Source of the DNA: Bacillus halotolerans
GTDB taxonomy: Bacteria > Bacillota > Bacilli > Bacillales > Bacillaceae
Assembly: GCF_001517105.1 (NCBI RefSeq)
Contig: NZ_LPVF01000001.1
Span: 124,001-188,000 of the forward strand
Reading direction: 5' to 3'
DNA length: 64,000 nucleotides
Shown here: piece by piece, positions 1 to 10,411 of the stretch
Layout of the letters: each line of letters opens with the position of its first letter
Position numbering within the stretch: position 1 is the first letter of the stretch
The notes under the pieces: model-generated
The model's input: only the letters and a program-made list of their open reading frames with translations
What the model was told of the DNA's origin: nothing
Database searches by the model: none
Position numbers and translations under genes: made by a program

Positions 1-23
1 AAAATCAGAGGAGGACATCATTT

Positions 24-800
24 ATGTATAAAGATTTAATCGGCAAAACAGCCATCGTAACAGGCTCTTCAAAGGGAATCGGGAAAGCCATCGCGGAACG
101 CTTTGGGCACGAGAAAATGAATGTGGTGGTGAATTATCACAATGACCCGTCAGGAGCCGATGAAACAGTGGACATCATTAAGCAAAATGGAGGGAAAGCC
201 GTCACAGTCGAAGCGGACGTGTCAAAGGAAGAAGGGATTCAGGCGCTGATGGATGCCGCTTTAGAACACTTTGGCACGCTTGATGTAATGGTGAACAATT
301 CAGGCTTTAACGGTACAGAAGCCATGCCGCATGAGATGAACCTTGAAGATTGGCAAAGGGTCATTGATGTAAACGTAACGGGAACCTTTATGGGGGCAAA
401 AGCCGCGCTCAATCACATGATGAAGAACAATATCAAAGGCAATGTGCTCAATATCTCAAGTGTTCATCAGCAGATTCCGCGCCCAGTTAATGTTCAATAC
501 TCAACTTCTAAAGGCGGTATCAAGATGATGACGGAAACGCTGGCGCTTAACTATGCAGACAAGGGAATTCGCGTCAACGCGATAGCACCGGGCACCATCG
601 CCACAGAGTCCAACGTCGACACGAAAAAAGAAGAAAACAGACAAAAGCAATTGAAAAAAATTCCGATGAAAGCCTTCGGCAAACCGGAAGAAGTGGCTGC
701 TGCAGCGGCTTGGCTCGTATCCGGAGAAGCGAGTTACGTCACCGGCACAACACTGTTTGTAGACGGAGGAATGACACTTTATCCGTCTCAGCTCGAGTAG
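24..800 (+). CDS. ycdF: Short-chain dehydrogenase, glucose 1-dehydrogenase type (YcdF)
   Basis: Classical SDR of 258 residues, the usual length for Bacillus glucose dehydrogenases, which oxidise glucose to gluconolactone with NAD(P). Seen in the protein: Rossmann motif TGSSKGIG (residues 13-20), NNSG (91-94), Asn117, and the catalytic set Ser146, Tyr159, Lys163. No signal peptide or membrane segment, so cytosolic. An AGAGGAGG ribosome site precedes the ATG by about 9 bases. The next gene ycdG starts 26 bases downstream on the same strand, so the two probably form a sugar-utilisation operon. Glucose as substrate is inferred from the family; other sugars or polyols are possible. Confidence 0.9.
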   Translation: MYKDLIGKTAIVTGSSKGIGKAIAERFGHEKMNVVVNYHNDPSGADETVDIIKQNGGKAVTVEADVSKEEGIQALMDAALEHFGTLDVMVNNSGFNGTEAMPHEMNLEDWQRVIDVNVTGTFMGAKAALNHMMKNNIKGNVLNISSVHQQIPRPVNVQYSTSKGGIKMMTETLALNYADKGIRVNAIAPGTIATESNVDTKKEENRQKQLKKIPMKAFGKPEEVAAAAAWLVSGEASYVTGTTLFVDGGMTLYPSQLE

Positions 801-826
801 AAAGAAAAAAACAGGGGGAGTGCGGG

Positions 827-2515
827 ATGAAAAAAGACTGGTGGAAGGATGCAGTCGTTTATCAAATATATTCAAGAAGTTTTCAGGACAGTAATGGAGA
901 TGGGATCGGGGATTTGCGGGGGATTATTTCCCGGCTGGACTACATAAAGGAGCTTGGGGCAGATGTGATTTGGATATGTCCCATCTACCCTTCTCCAAAT
1001 GTTGATTACGGTTATGATGTGACTGACCATAAGACGATTATGGAGTCTTACGGCACGATGGAGGATTTTCATGATCTGCTTGACGAGGTGCATCAGCGCG
1101 GCTTAAAGCTTGTCATGGATTTTGTCCTCAATCACACCTCAGTCGAGCATCCGTGGTTTAAAGAAGCGGAGCTGGACAAAAACAGCAAGCACCGCAGTTA
1201 TTACTTTTGGCGCCCCGGAACCGAAGATGGCCCGCCGACAGACTGGGTGTCAGACTACGGACGTCCGGTTTGGCAATATGAGGAGCACACTGGCGAATAT
1301 TATCTGCACATGAATGCCGTCAAACAAGCTGATTTAAACTGGGAAAACCCTGACGTTCGCCAAGCGGTATATGACATGATGAAGTTTTGGCTCGATAAAG
1401 GGGTCGACGGCTTGCGGATAGACCAGCTTCATCTGATCTCAAAGAAAGAGTTCCTTCCTTCATATGAGGACTACGTCAATCAGTGTGCAGAACCGAAACC
1501 CTTCCAGCCGAACGGCGAACGCATCCATGACTATTTAAAAGAGATGACAGACGAAGTATTTTCACAATACGATGTCATGTCGGTCGGCGAGGTTGGCTCT
1601 GTCACACCGGAGGAAGGCTTGACATATACGGGAACTGATAAGCATGAACTGAATATGATTTTTCACTTTCAGCATATGGAGCTTGACCAGCAGCCGGGAA
1701 AAGAACATTGGGATCTGAAGCCCCTGGAGCTTTCTGATTTAAAATCTGTATTAACAAAGTGGCAGAAGACGCTTGAACATAAAGGCTGGAATACTCTGTT
1801 CTGGTGCAACCACGACCAGCCGCGGATCGTTTCCCGTTTCGGAGATGAAGGGAGATATCGCAAAGAATCTGCGAAAATGCTTGCCACTGTCCTTTATTTT
1901 ATGAAAGGAACGCCGTATATTTATCAAGGAGAAGAAATCGGCATGACAAACGCGCCGTTTACGAGAATTGAGGACTACAAAGATATCCAAACGATCAATA
2001 TGTATCATAAACGGGTGTTTGAAAACGGCTATGATCCTGAAGGAGTGATGACTTCTATCTTGGCCAAAAGCCGGGATCACGCCCGGACGCCGATGCAATG
2101 GAGCAGCGGGAAGAATGCCGGATTCACGGACGGAACGCCATGGCTGAAGGTCAATCCGAACTATACATCCATCAATGCCGAGGAAGCGGAGGCAGACCCC
2201 GATTCCATTTTAGCCTATTACAAAAAGGTGATCAGTTTGAGAAAGCAGTATGCAGATCTTATAAAAGGAAGCTACGATCTCTTGCTCCCAGATGATCCGC
2301 AGCTGTTTGTATATGTCAGAGAGAACGGCCGGCAGAAGCTTTTGGCGGTGAATAATTTTTCAAAAGAGAAGGCTGTATTCCAATGGCCGGAGCGCTGCTG
2401 CAAGGATCAGGCGTCCCTTTTACTCAGCAATTATAAAAACAACGGTGATATGGCTGATGAAATGGTGTTTCAGCCTTACGAGAGCAGAGTGTATCTTTTG
2501 AACACATGTGAATAA
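827..2515 (+). CDS. ycdG: GH13 alpha-glucosidase, oligo-1,6-glucosidase type (YcdG)
   Basis: Cytosolic glycoside hydrolase of family 13, 562 residues, expected to release glucose from isomalto- or malto-oligosaccharides. The four GH13 regions are intact: DFVLNH (Asp98, His103), GLRID with nucleophile Asp199, EVGS with acid/base Glu255, and NHDQP with Asp330. Spacing matches the MalL-like enzymes. Start chosen at ATG 827 because AGGGGGAG lies just upstream; the frame stays open further 5' but without a ribosome site. Glucose released here could feed YcdF. A clear terminator follows. Exact substrate is not visible from sequence. Confidence 0.92.
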   Translation: MKKDWWKDAVVYQIYSRSFQDSNGDGIGDLRGIISRLDYIKELGADVIWICPIYPSPNVDYGYDVTDHKTIMESYGTMEDFHDLLDEVHQRGLKLVMDFVLNHTSVEHPWFKEAELDKNSKHRSYYFWRPGTEDGPPTDWVSDYGRPVWQYEEHTGEYYLHMNAVKQADLNWENPDVRQAVYDMMKFWLDKGVDGLRIDQLHLISKKEFLPSYEDYVNQCAEPKPFQPNGERIHDYLKEMTDEVFSQYDVMSVGEVGSVTPEEGLTYTGTDKHELNMIFHFQHMELDQQPGKEHWDLKPLELSDLKSVLTKWQKTLEHKGWNTLFWCNHDQPRIVSRFGDEGRYRKESAKMLATVLYFMKGTPYIYQGEEIGMTNAPFTRIEDYKDIQTINMYHKRVFENGYDPEGVMTSILAKSRDHARTPMQWSSGKNAGFTDGTPWLKVNPNYTSINAEEAEADPDSILAYYKKVISLRKQYADLIKGSYDLLLPDDPQLFVYVRENGRQKLLAVNNFSKEKAVFQWPERCCKDQASLLLSNYKNNGDMADEMVFQPYESRVYLLNTCE

Positions 2516-2523
2516 GAAGTCAG

Positions 2524-2547
2524 CCCGGCGCAGTTTGCCGGGTTTTT
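2524..2547 (+). terminator. Terminator after ycdG
   Basis: Perfect 6 bp stem CCCGGC/GCCGGG with a 7 base loop, followed by five T. It separates ycdFG from the zinc importer. Confidence 0.8.
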
Positions 2548-2654
2548 CAGTACATATATCCGCGCTGCACGCGGGAAGAATAAAAACATAGCGTCAACAT
2601 AAAATTAATCTTGCAAAACGTAATGACTTCGGTTTATTATTATTAAGGATTACA

Positions 2655-2675
2655 AAATCGTTATCATTTTGATTT
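2655..2675 (+). promoter_or_regulatory. Zur box upstream of znuA
   Basis: A 21 bp site whose core reads TCGTTATCATTTTGA. By my alignment it matches the B. subtilis Zur consensus (AAATCGTAATN mirrored) at 17 of 20 fixed positions. It ends 32 bases before the znuA ATG. Zn(II)-loaded Zur is known to repress this operon. Confidence 0.8.
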
Positions 2676-2707
2676 AAAGTCATTGTGAAAAAGAGGGGAT
2701 ATTCGTT

Positions 2708-3670
2708 ATGTTTAAAAAATGGAGCGGTTTGTTTGTGATTGCAGCGTGCTTCTTATTGGTCGCGGCATGCGGCAACTCATCAACAAAAGGGTCAACGGAT
2801 TCAAAGAGTGATAAACTGCACATTGTCACGACGTTCTACCCGATGTATGAATTTACGAAACAAATTGTGAAAGATAAGGGCGATGTGGATCTTTTAATTC
2901 CGTCTTCTGTCGAACCGCACGACTGGGAGCCGACGCCGAAGGATATTGCAAGCATTCAGGACGCAGATTTGTTCGTTTATAATAGCGAATACATGGAAAC
3001 TTGGGTTCCTTCAACTGAAAAAAGCATGGGCCAAGATCATGCAGTTTTCGTAAATGCGAGCAAGGGCATCGATTTAATGGAGGGCTCTGAAGAAGAACAC
3101 GAACATGAACACGGAGATCACGAAGAGCATGAACACAGCCATGAAATGGACCCTCATGTATGGCTCAGCCCTGTTTTAGCGCAAAAGGAAGTTGAAAATA
3201 TTACTGCGCAAATCGTGAAGCAAGACCCGGATAACAAAGAATACTATGAGAAAAATAGTAAAGAATATATTGCAAAACTGCAGGATCTTGATAAACTATA
3301 TCGTACAACCGTAAAAAAAGCGGCGAAGAAAGAGTTTATCACACAGCACACAGCTTTTGGCTATTTGGCAAAAGAATACGGCCTGACTCAGGTTCCGATT
3401 GCAGGGCTTTCTCCTGAACAAGAACCGAGTGCAGCTGACTTAGCAAAACTGAAAACGTATGCCAAAGAGCATGACGTGAACATTATATATTTTGAAGAAA
3501 TTGCATCCTCCAAGGTTGCAGATACACTGGCCAGTGAAATCGGCGCGAAAACAGAAGTGCTGAATACGCTGGAAGGCTTAAGCAAAGAAGAACAGGATAA
3601 AGGTATAGGGTACATCGACATCATGAAGCAAAACCTCGATGCCTTGAAAGATTCACTATTGGATAAATAA
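2708..3670 (+). CDS. znuA: Zinc-binding lipoprotein of the ZnuACB importer
   Basis: Solute-binding protein (ZnuA/AdcA, old name YcdH), 320 residues, that captures Zn(II) outside the membrane for the ZnuBC transporter. Lipoprotein signal peptide with lipobox LVAAC (Cys21). Metal-ligand motif EPHDW (His71), a His/Glu/Asp-rich loop at residues 128-145 and conserved His150 in DPHVW. AGAGGGGA precedes the ATG. First gene of znuACB, controlled by the Zur box just upstream. A hairpin after the stop may lower expression of the transporter genes relative to the binding protein. Confidence 0.95.
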   Translation: MFKKWSGLFVIAACFLLVAACGNSSTKGSTDSKSDKLHIVTTFYPMYEFTKQIVKDKGDVDLLIPSSVEPHDWEPTPKDIASIQDADLFVYNSEYMETWVPSTEKSMGQDHAVFVNASKGIDLMEGSEEEHEHEHGDHEEHEHSHEMDPHVWLSPVLAQKEVENITAQIVKQDPDNKEYYEKNSKEYIAKLQDLDKLYRTTVKKAAKKEFITQHTAFGYLAKEYGLTQVPIAGLSPEQEPSAADLAKLKTYAKEHDVNIIYFEEIASSKVADTLASEIGAKTEVLNTLEGLSKEEQDKGIGYIDIMKQNLDALKDSLLDK

Positions 3671-3674
3671 AAAG

Positions 3675-3709
3675 ATAGTGTGCGCCGGAGGGTGCACACT
3701 ATTTCTTTG
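3675..3709 (+). terminator. Hairpin between znuA and znuC
   Basis: Perfect 9 bp stem ATAGTGTGC/GCACACTAT with a 10 base loop followed by TTTCTTT. As znuC begins 19 bases later with no separate promoter seen, it probably acts as a partial terminator or mRNA stabiliser giving excess ZnuA. Confidence 0.65.
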
Positions 3710-3727
3710 TGAGAAAGGAAGATTGAC

Positions 3728-5223
<1,496 letters not shown>

Positions 5224-5231
5224 AAATAAAA

Positions 5232-5265
5232 AGCAGTTTTTCCTTGGGAAAAACTGCTTTTTTTA
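5232..5265. terminator. Bidirectional terminator between znuB and yceB
   Basis: Perfect 12 bp stem AGCAGTTTTTCC/GGAAAAACTGCT with a 3 base loop. T run on the plus strand and A run on the other side, so it serves the convergent genes znuB and yceB. Confidence 0.85.
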
Positions 5266-6258
5266 TAGAAATAACCCGGCAAGACGTTCATATGATTCTT
5301 TTTTCGCCTCAAAATCAAACACATTGCAAAGAACCATGATTTCATTTGTTTCATAGCGGTCCGCCAGCTCCAGAAGCTGCTGTTTTACAGTGCTTGGCGA
5401 ACCGATGACCATGCGCTTTCTGTTTTGTCGTATTTGGTTTTTATCTGATTCACTATAGTGGTATGCTTTCGCTTCCTCAATGCTTGGCACCCTGCTGTCC
5501 AAGCCTTTCCCGACGCGAAGAAGCCACAAATCCTGGCTTAACGCGAGCTCCTCTGCCTCTTCATCTGTTTTTGCGCAAATGACAAAGATCGTAAACAGTG
5601 CGGCCGGAGATGTGAAATGAGCTGATGGATGAAAGTTTTCACGATAGACGCGAAACGCGCTTTCCCCTCGTTCAGGGTTGATAAAATGTCCAAACACATA
5701 TCCGATTCCCTGATGGGCCGCTCGCCTTGCGCTGTTCTCCCCTAATCCAAGCACCCAAAGCTCCGGTACTGTGTCAATAAGAGGAGCCGCTTTGATCCCG
5801 GCATACGGATGCCCGGCGGGAAGCGAATCGGTCAGAAAATAAGAGACATCCTGAAGCTGTCTGTTAAAATCGGTTAAGCTTTTTTTGATGCCGTCGGTTA
5901 ATGCGAGCCGGGTTTTCGTCGTTCCGCCCGGCGAACGCCCGAGGCCGAGGTCAATCCGGTTCGGATACAAGGCTTCAAGCTGGCGAAAGGTTTCGGCCAC
6001 CTTAAAAGGGCTGTACTGAGGCAGAAGCACGCCGCCAGACCCGACACGAATCTTGTTTGTGTAAGCCGCGATGCGGGCGATCATAATTTCCGGTGCCGTG
6101 CTTGCCAGTCCTTTCGTGCTGTGGTGTTCGGCAAACCAATAACGCTTATAGCCCCATTCTTCACTTCGTCCGGCCAGCTCGACCGAATGCTGAAGGGTTG
6201 TCACGGGGCTTTCTCCTTTAGAAACAGGTGCCTGATCAAGTATGCTTAAATGAATCAA
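5263..6258 (-). CDS. yceB: Luciferase-like flavin monooxygenase family protein (YceB)
   Basis: 331-residue member of the bacterial luciferase-like (LLM) flavin-dependent group, as shown by LSILDQAPV at the N-terminus, YWFAEHH, VGSGGVLLPQYSP and DLGLGRSPGG. Such proteins are TIM barrels using FMNH2; the substrate of YceB is unknown. Start chosen at TTG (complement of 6256-6258) because AAAGGAAG lies the right distance upstream; the frame continues 17 codons further without a ribosome site. Stands alone, convergent to znuB. Confidence 0.85.
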   Translation of the reverse strand: MIHLSILDQAPVSKGESPVTTLQHSVELAGRSEEWGYKRYWFAEHHSTKGLASTAPEIMIARIAAYTNKIRVGSGGVLLPQYSPFKVAETFRQLEALYPNRIDLGLGRSPGGTTKTRLALTDGIKKSLTDFNRQLQDVSYFLTDSLPAGHPYAGIKAAPLIDTVPELWVLGLGENSARRAAHQGIGYVFGHFINPERGESAFRVYRENFHPSAHFTSPAALFTIFVICAKTDEEAEELALSQDLWLLRVGKGLDSRVPSIEEAKAYHYSESDKNQIRQNRKRMVIGSPSTVKQQLLELADRYETNEIMVLCNVFDFEAKKESYERLAGLFL

Positions 6259-6428
6259 AAGGCCGCTTCCTTTCCGTTGCTTTTTAGAATGTGATACAAG
6301 AATAGGCAAAATGACTCGCTCACGTCAAATGGTTTGTTTAAGATCCGCCATTCATATGATTTGCAAAACATATATCAAATATGGGAGATTTTTTTCGAGG
6401 ATTTTCGTCAATTATTCTTAACTTTTAC

Positions 6429-6454
6429 GAAACTTTGATATAATAAAAAACGTA
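6429..6454 (+). promoter_or_regulatory. ECF-sigma type promoter of the yceC operon
   Basis: GAAAC (6429-6433) and CGTA (6451-6454) separated by 17 bases, the layout of SigW/SigM/SigX promoters. The yce operon is known in B. subtilis to respond to ECF sigma factors and SigB. Transcription would start about 85 bases before yceC. A TATAAT (6439-6444) in the spacer has no convincing -35. Confidence 0.6.
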
Positions 6455-6545
6455 TATATTAATAATTTACGGCATACTCAAGTTACGTTTGTACGTAAAA
6501 ATAAATGTGACTATATTCACATTTCGATGATTAGGAGTGAATCGT

Positions 6546-7145
6546 GTGGCAATTTCTTTAGAAAAAGGTCAGCGAATTGATTTAACAAAAGGAAAAGCGG
6601 GTCTGTCAAAATTGATAGTCGGTCTCGGCTGGGACCCAGTTTCATCAGGCGGCGGCTTTTTTGGAAAGCTGCTCGGCGGAGGCGGACCAAATATTGACTG
6701 TGACGCATCAGTGCTGATGCTGGAAAACGGCAAGTTCACTGATAAGAAAAATGTCATTTATTTTGGAAACCTGAAAAGCCGCTGCGGCAGTGTCAAGCAC
6801 ACAGGTGACAACCTGACAGGCGACGGAGCGGGCGATGATGAGCAGATTTTAATTGATTTGGCGAAAGTGCCTGCCAACATTAATAAGCTTGTATTTGTTG
6901 TGAATATTTATGATTGCGTAAGAAGAAAACAGGATTTCGGCATGATTCAAAATGCTTTTATCCGTGTTGTTGATCAATCGAATCATGAAGAAATGCTCAA
7001 ATACAATTTGAAAGACAATTATGCCGGCAGGACAAGCCTGATTACAGCTGAAATCTACCGCCAGGACGGCGAGTGGAAATTCGCGGCGGTCGGCGAAGGC
7101 ACAAATGATACGAGATTAGAAGATATTGTCAACCGGTACGTATAA
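6546..7145 (+). CDS. yceC: TerD family stress protein YceC
   Basis: 199-residue TerD-domain protein, first of three paralogues. TerD domains bind Ca(II) and occur in toxic-anion/tellurite and envelope-stress operons; the biochemical role is unsettled. Start is GTG 6546, 8 bases after TTAGGAG. Compared with YceD and YceE this copy has a glycine-rich insertion near residues 36-48 (GGGFFGKLLGGGG), and the acidic motif DFDLDSS is reduced to NIDCDAS, so calcium binding may differ. Followed after 22 bases by yceD. Confidence 0.9.
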   Translation: MAISLEKGQRIDLTKGKAGLSKLIVGLGWDPVSSGGGFFGKLLGGGGPNIDCDASVLMLENGKFTDKKNVIYFGNLKSRCGSVKHTGDNLTGDGAGDDEQILIDLAKVPANINKLVFVVNIYDCVRRKQDFGMIQNAFIRVVDQSNHEEMLKYNLKDNYAGRTSLITAEIYRQDGEWKFAAVGEGTNDTRLEDIVNRYV

Positions 7146-7167
7146 AAGAAAAAGGAGTGGATGAAAC

Positions 7168-7749
7168 ATGGCAATTTCATTGGCAAAAGGACAAAAAGTA
7201 GATTTAACAAAAACAAATCCGGGTCTTTCAAAGGTTGTTGTCGGTTTAGGCTGGGATACGAATAAGTATGACGGCGGTCATGACTTTGACCTTGATTCAA
7301 GTGTATTTCTTTTAGACGCGTCTGGAAAATGCGCATCTCAAAGTGATTTTATTTTCTATAACCAGCTTGAAGGAGGAAACGGTTCAGTCGTTCATTCAGG
7401 CGATAACCTGACAGGTCTTGGCGAGGGTGATGACGAGAATGTAAAAGTCAATCTCAGCGCCGTACCTGCGAATATCGACAAAATCTCATTTGTTATCACG
7501 ATTCATGAAGCGGAAGCGCGCAGCCAAAACTTTGGACAAGTGTCAAACGCGTTTGTACGCATTGTCAATGAAGAAACAAATGAAGAGCTTATTCGTTACG
7601 ATCTTGCGGAAGATTTCTCTATTGAAACGGCAATTATCGCTGGCGAGCTTTACAGACACAACGGAGAATGGAAATTCTCTGCTATCGGCTCAGGCTACCA
7701 AGGCGGTCTTGCCCGCATCGCAACAGACTACGGCTTGCAAGTCGGTTAA
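7168..7749 (+). CDS. yceD: TerD family stress protein YceD
   Basis: 193-residue TerD-domain protein with the full acidic calcium-type motif [10 protein letters not shown] and the second motif [20 protein letters not shown] precedes the ATG. Very similar to YceE, including a nearly identical DNA stretch (7501-7564), which suggests tandem duplication with gene conversion. Part of the operon starting at yceC. Confidence 0.93.
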   Translation: MAISLAKGQKVDLTKTNPGLSKVVVGLGWDTNKYDGGHDFDLDSSVFLLDASGKCASQSDFIFYNQLEGGNGSVVHSGDNLTGLGEGDDENVKVNLSAVPANIDKISFVITIHEAEARSQNFGQVSNAFVRIVNEETNEELIRYDLAEDFSIETAIIAGELYRHNGEWKFSAIGSGYQGGLARIATDYGLQVG

Positions 7750-7784
7750 GACATATTACGAAGAGCAGAAAGGAGAGAGGCAGT

Positions 7785-8363
7785 ATGGCCATTCAATTAG
7801 CAAAAGGACAGCGTGTTGACTTAACGAAAACAAACCCGGGACTCACAAAAGCGGTGATCGGTTTAGGCTGGGATACAAATAAGTACTCAGGCGGACACGA
7901 TTTTGACCTGGATGCTTCAGCCTTTTTAGTGGATGCGCATGATAACTGTGTGAATGATCTCGATTTCGTCTTCTATAATAACCTTGAGCATCCGAGCGGC
8001 GGTGTCATCCATACGGGTGACAACCGCACCGGTGAAGGCGACGGAGATGATGAGCAGATCATCGTTGATTTTTCAAAAATCCCTGCTCACATTGAGAAAA
8101 TCGGCATCACAGTTACAATTCATGACGCGGAAGCACGCAGCCAAAACTTTGGACAAGTATCAAACGCGTTTGTACGCGTTGCGGATGAAGAGACTCAAAA
8201 TGAGCTTCTTCGCTTCGATTTGGGAGAAGATTTCTCCATTGAAACAGCCGTTGTCGTATGTGAGCTGTACAGACACGGAAACGAGTGGAAGTTCAATGCG
8301 ATCGGCAGCGGTTTTTCCGGCGGCCTTGCTTCATTGTGCCGGAACTACGGTTTGCAAGTGTAA
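7785..8363 (+). CDS. yceE: TerD family stress protein YceE
   Basis: 192-residue third TerD paralogue with [10 protein letters not shown] and [10 protein letters not shown] acidic motifs. Start is ATG 7785 behind AAAGGAGAGAGG; the open frame reaches further upstream only because it overlaps yceD in another frame. Sits 35 bases after yceD and 51 before yceF. Confidence 0.92.
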   Translation: MAIQLAKGQRVDLTKTNPGLTKAVIGLGWDTNKYSGGHDFDLDASAFLVDAHDNCVNDLDFVFYNNLEHPSGGVIHTGDNRTGEGDGDDEQIIVDFSKIPAHIEKIGITVTIHDAEARSQNFGQVSNAFVRVADEETQNELLRFDLGEDFSIETAVVVCELYRHGNEWKFNAIGSGFSGGLASLCRNYGLQV

Positions 8364-8414
8364 GCGAGTGACAAATAAAGCAGTCACCGTTTTCAATTAA
8401 TAGGAGGAAAAAAC

Positions 8415-9188
8415 TTGGAATTTTTACATCACATCATGTCTACGTATGCTTCATTTTTCGATTGGAAAATGTGGGGAGAGGTATTGTCTGATCCTGTTTC
8501 CTGGGGTCTGATCGGTTCCCTTGTTGTGCTGGAAGGCCTTTTATCGGCCGATAACGCGTTAGTTCTTGCGGTTATGGTGAAACATCTTCCGGAAAAACAG
8601 CGTAAAAAAGCGTTAACGTATGGTTTATTCGGAGCGTATATTTTCCGATTTATATTCATCGGACTCGGTATGCTTCTCATTAAATTCTGGTGGATCAAGG
8701 TGCTTGGCGCGCTTTACCTGGCTTGGCTCGTCATTAAGCACTTCTGGATCGGCGAAAAAGAAGAGGAAGCAGACGGTATTAAGAAAAACTCTTGGATGGT
8801 CCGTACATTCGGTATCTTCTGGGCAACTGTTATTTCAGTTGAGCTGATGGACCTTGCCTTTTCTGTGGACAGCATCTTGGCCGCGTTTGCGGTATCTGAA
8901 AAAGTATGGGTTCTTTTGATCGGCGGTATGCTGGGTATTTTAATGATGCGAACAGTCGCAAAAGTATTCCTTGTGCTGATCGATAAAATCCCTGAGCTTG
9001 AAAACACAGCATTCGTGTTAATCGGAATTATCGCGCTGAAAATGGCAGGGAGCGCTTTCCATTATGAAATGCCGCATTCTGTATTCTTCATTATCATTAT
9101 CGCTGCATTTGCGGTAACATTTATCATTCACTATATCAACAAACAAAAGCAGGTGCGCGAACAAACAGCTGCGTCAAAAGAAGAATAA
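8415..9188 (+). CDS. yceF: TerC family integral membrane protein YceF
   Basis: 257-residue TerC-family membrane protein with seven or so hydrophobic segments and the family acidic motifs LLSADNALV and AFSVDSILAA inside membrane helices. TerC proteins are linked to metal-ion efflux or metalation and act with TerD proteins in stress resistance. Starts at TTG 8415 behind TAGGAGG. Followed by a hairpin and then the metabolic module. Confidence 0.93.
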   Translation: MEFLHHIMSTYASFFDWKMWGEVLSDPVSWGLIGSLVVLEGLLSADNALVLAVMVKHLPEKQRKKALTYGLFGAYIFRFIFIGLGMLLIKFWWIKVLGALYLAWLVIKHFWIGEKEEEADGIKKNSWMVRTFGIFWATVISVELMDLAFSVDSILAAFAVSEKVWVLLIGGMLGILMMRTVAKVFLVLIDKIPELENTAFVLIGIIALKMAGSAFHYEMPHSVFFIIIIAAFAVTFIIHYINKQKQVREQTAASKEE

Positions 9189-9196
9189 AACAAAAC

Positions 9197-9226
9197 AAGG
9201 AGGGAGTTTCATGTCCTTCCTTTTTT
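9197..9226 (+). terminator. Terminator-like hairpin between yceF and the metabolic module
   Basis: AAGGAGGG (9197-9204) pairs with CCTTCCTT (9215-9222) with one wobble, followed by more T. No new promoter is obvious behind it, so it probably lets part of the transcripts through to 9251 and beyond. Confidence 0.5.
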
Positions 9227-9250
9227 GTTACAGAAAAGAGGGTGACTGGT

Positions 9251-10411
9251 TTGCGGTATTTCCACTATTTATCAGCGCGTCAAGAAGAGCATGTATTTTA
9301 TCAAGTGCCGAAACAGGTCACGAAAGAGGCGCCTAAAAAATGGCTTGAACAAGCGCTGGGAGCCCTATTATATATGCCTGCAACCCGCCACGACATAGCC
9401 GCTATGATTACTGAACAGAAGTACGAGGATCTAACATCCGTTGTTTTCTGCTTAGAGGATGCGATTGGGGATCATGAAGTCGAGCAGGCTGAACATAATC
9501 TCAACATTCAGCTTGAGCGCATAGAACAGGCGATTCAGCAAAACAAAATGGAACCGGATAATCTTCCGCTCATGTTTGTAAGGGTGCGTTCTCCGCAGCA
9601 GCTGCAGGAGCTGGCGGGCCGCTTGAAGCGCTTTCTTCATTTGTTAACCGGTTTTGTGTTTCCGAAATGTTCAGGAGTGAACGCCCGTGACTATGCGGAA
9701 ACGCTGGACAACATTTCTCGCGGTATGAGAGCGCCGATTTATGGAATGCCGATTTTAGAAACGCCCGATTTGCTTTCTAAAGAGACACGGCCGGAGGCTT
9801 TCGGAGAGCTGAGTGCGGTTCTCCATCAATATCAGGACTTGATCTTAAATGTGCGAATCGGTGCGACTGATTTGTGCGGGTTATACGGCATCCGGAGAAA
9901 GCCGGGGCAAACCATCTATGATATTCGCCTGATTTCCGATTTTATGGCGGATGTCATCAATTATTTCGGCCGGACGTTTGTCGTTTCTGGACCGGTCTGG
10001 GAATATTTCCAGACAGCGCAAAAGCCTCACCTTCTGTCAGCACACCAGCCTTCTGAGCTGAATGAGCATGTCAAAGGTTTGGTGAAGGAAACAGAGCTTG
10101 ATATCGTTAACGGGATTCACGGAAAAACAGTCATTCACCCGTCTCAGCTTAAAGCGGTAAACAGCCTGTATGTTGTATCAAAGGAAGACTTTATGGATGC
10201 GTTAAGCATTATTCATCACGGAAACGGTTCAATCGGTGTGATGAAAAGCCATTTTTCCAACAAAATGAATGAGATGAAGCCCCATATGAAATGGGCTGAG
10301 AACATCATAATAAAATCAGAAATCTATGGGGTGTATCATGAAAACCGATCTTTCTCCGATTTGCTCAACGAACAGCAAAACACTTCAAATATTGGACAAT
10401 ATGGCGGTTGA
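9251..10411 (+). CDS. CitE/HpcH-like aldolase-lyase of the Ter-associated module
   Basis: 386-residue protein of the HpcH/HpaI aldolase-citrate lyase beta superfamily (TIM barrel acting on CoA thioesters or keto acids). Recognisable blocks: YMPATRHD near the N-terminus, VFCLEDAIGDHE (the acidic metal/CoA motif), PLMFVRVRS, FPKCSG, ILETPDLL, RIGATDLCG and TVIHPSQL near the end. Start taken at TTG 9251, 5 bases after AGAGGGTGA; a GTG at 9242 lies inside that ribosome site. It opens a block of tightly packed genes and its end overlaps the next gene by 74 bases. The block is absent from 168 as I recall. Function inferred from known Ter-linked operons: supplies or splits a carbon unit in a small-molecule pathway. 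Confidence 0.78.
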   Translation: MRYFHYLSARQEEHVFYQVPKQVTKEAPKKWLEQALGALLYMPATRHDIAAMITEQKYEDLTSVVFCLEDAIGDHEVEQAEHNLNIQLERIEQAIQQNKMEPDNLPLMFVRVRSPQQLQELAGRLKRFLHLLTGFVFPKCSGVNARDYAETLDNISRGMRAPIYGMPILETPDLLSKETRPEAFGELSAVLHQYQDLILNVRIGATDLCGLYGIRRKPGQTIYDIRLISDFMADVINYFGRTFVVSGPVWEYFQTAQKPHLLSAHQPSELNEHVKGLVKETELDIVNGIHGKTVIHPSQLKAVNSLYVVSKEDFMDALSIIHHGNGSIGVMKSHFSNKMNEMKPHMKWAENIIIKSEIYGVYHENRSFSDLLNEQQNTSNIGQYGG

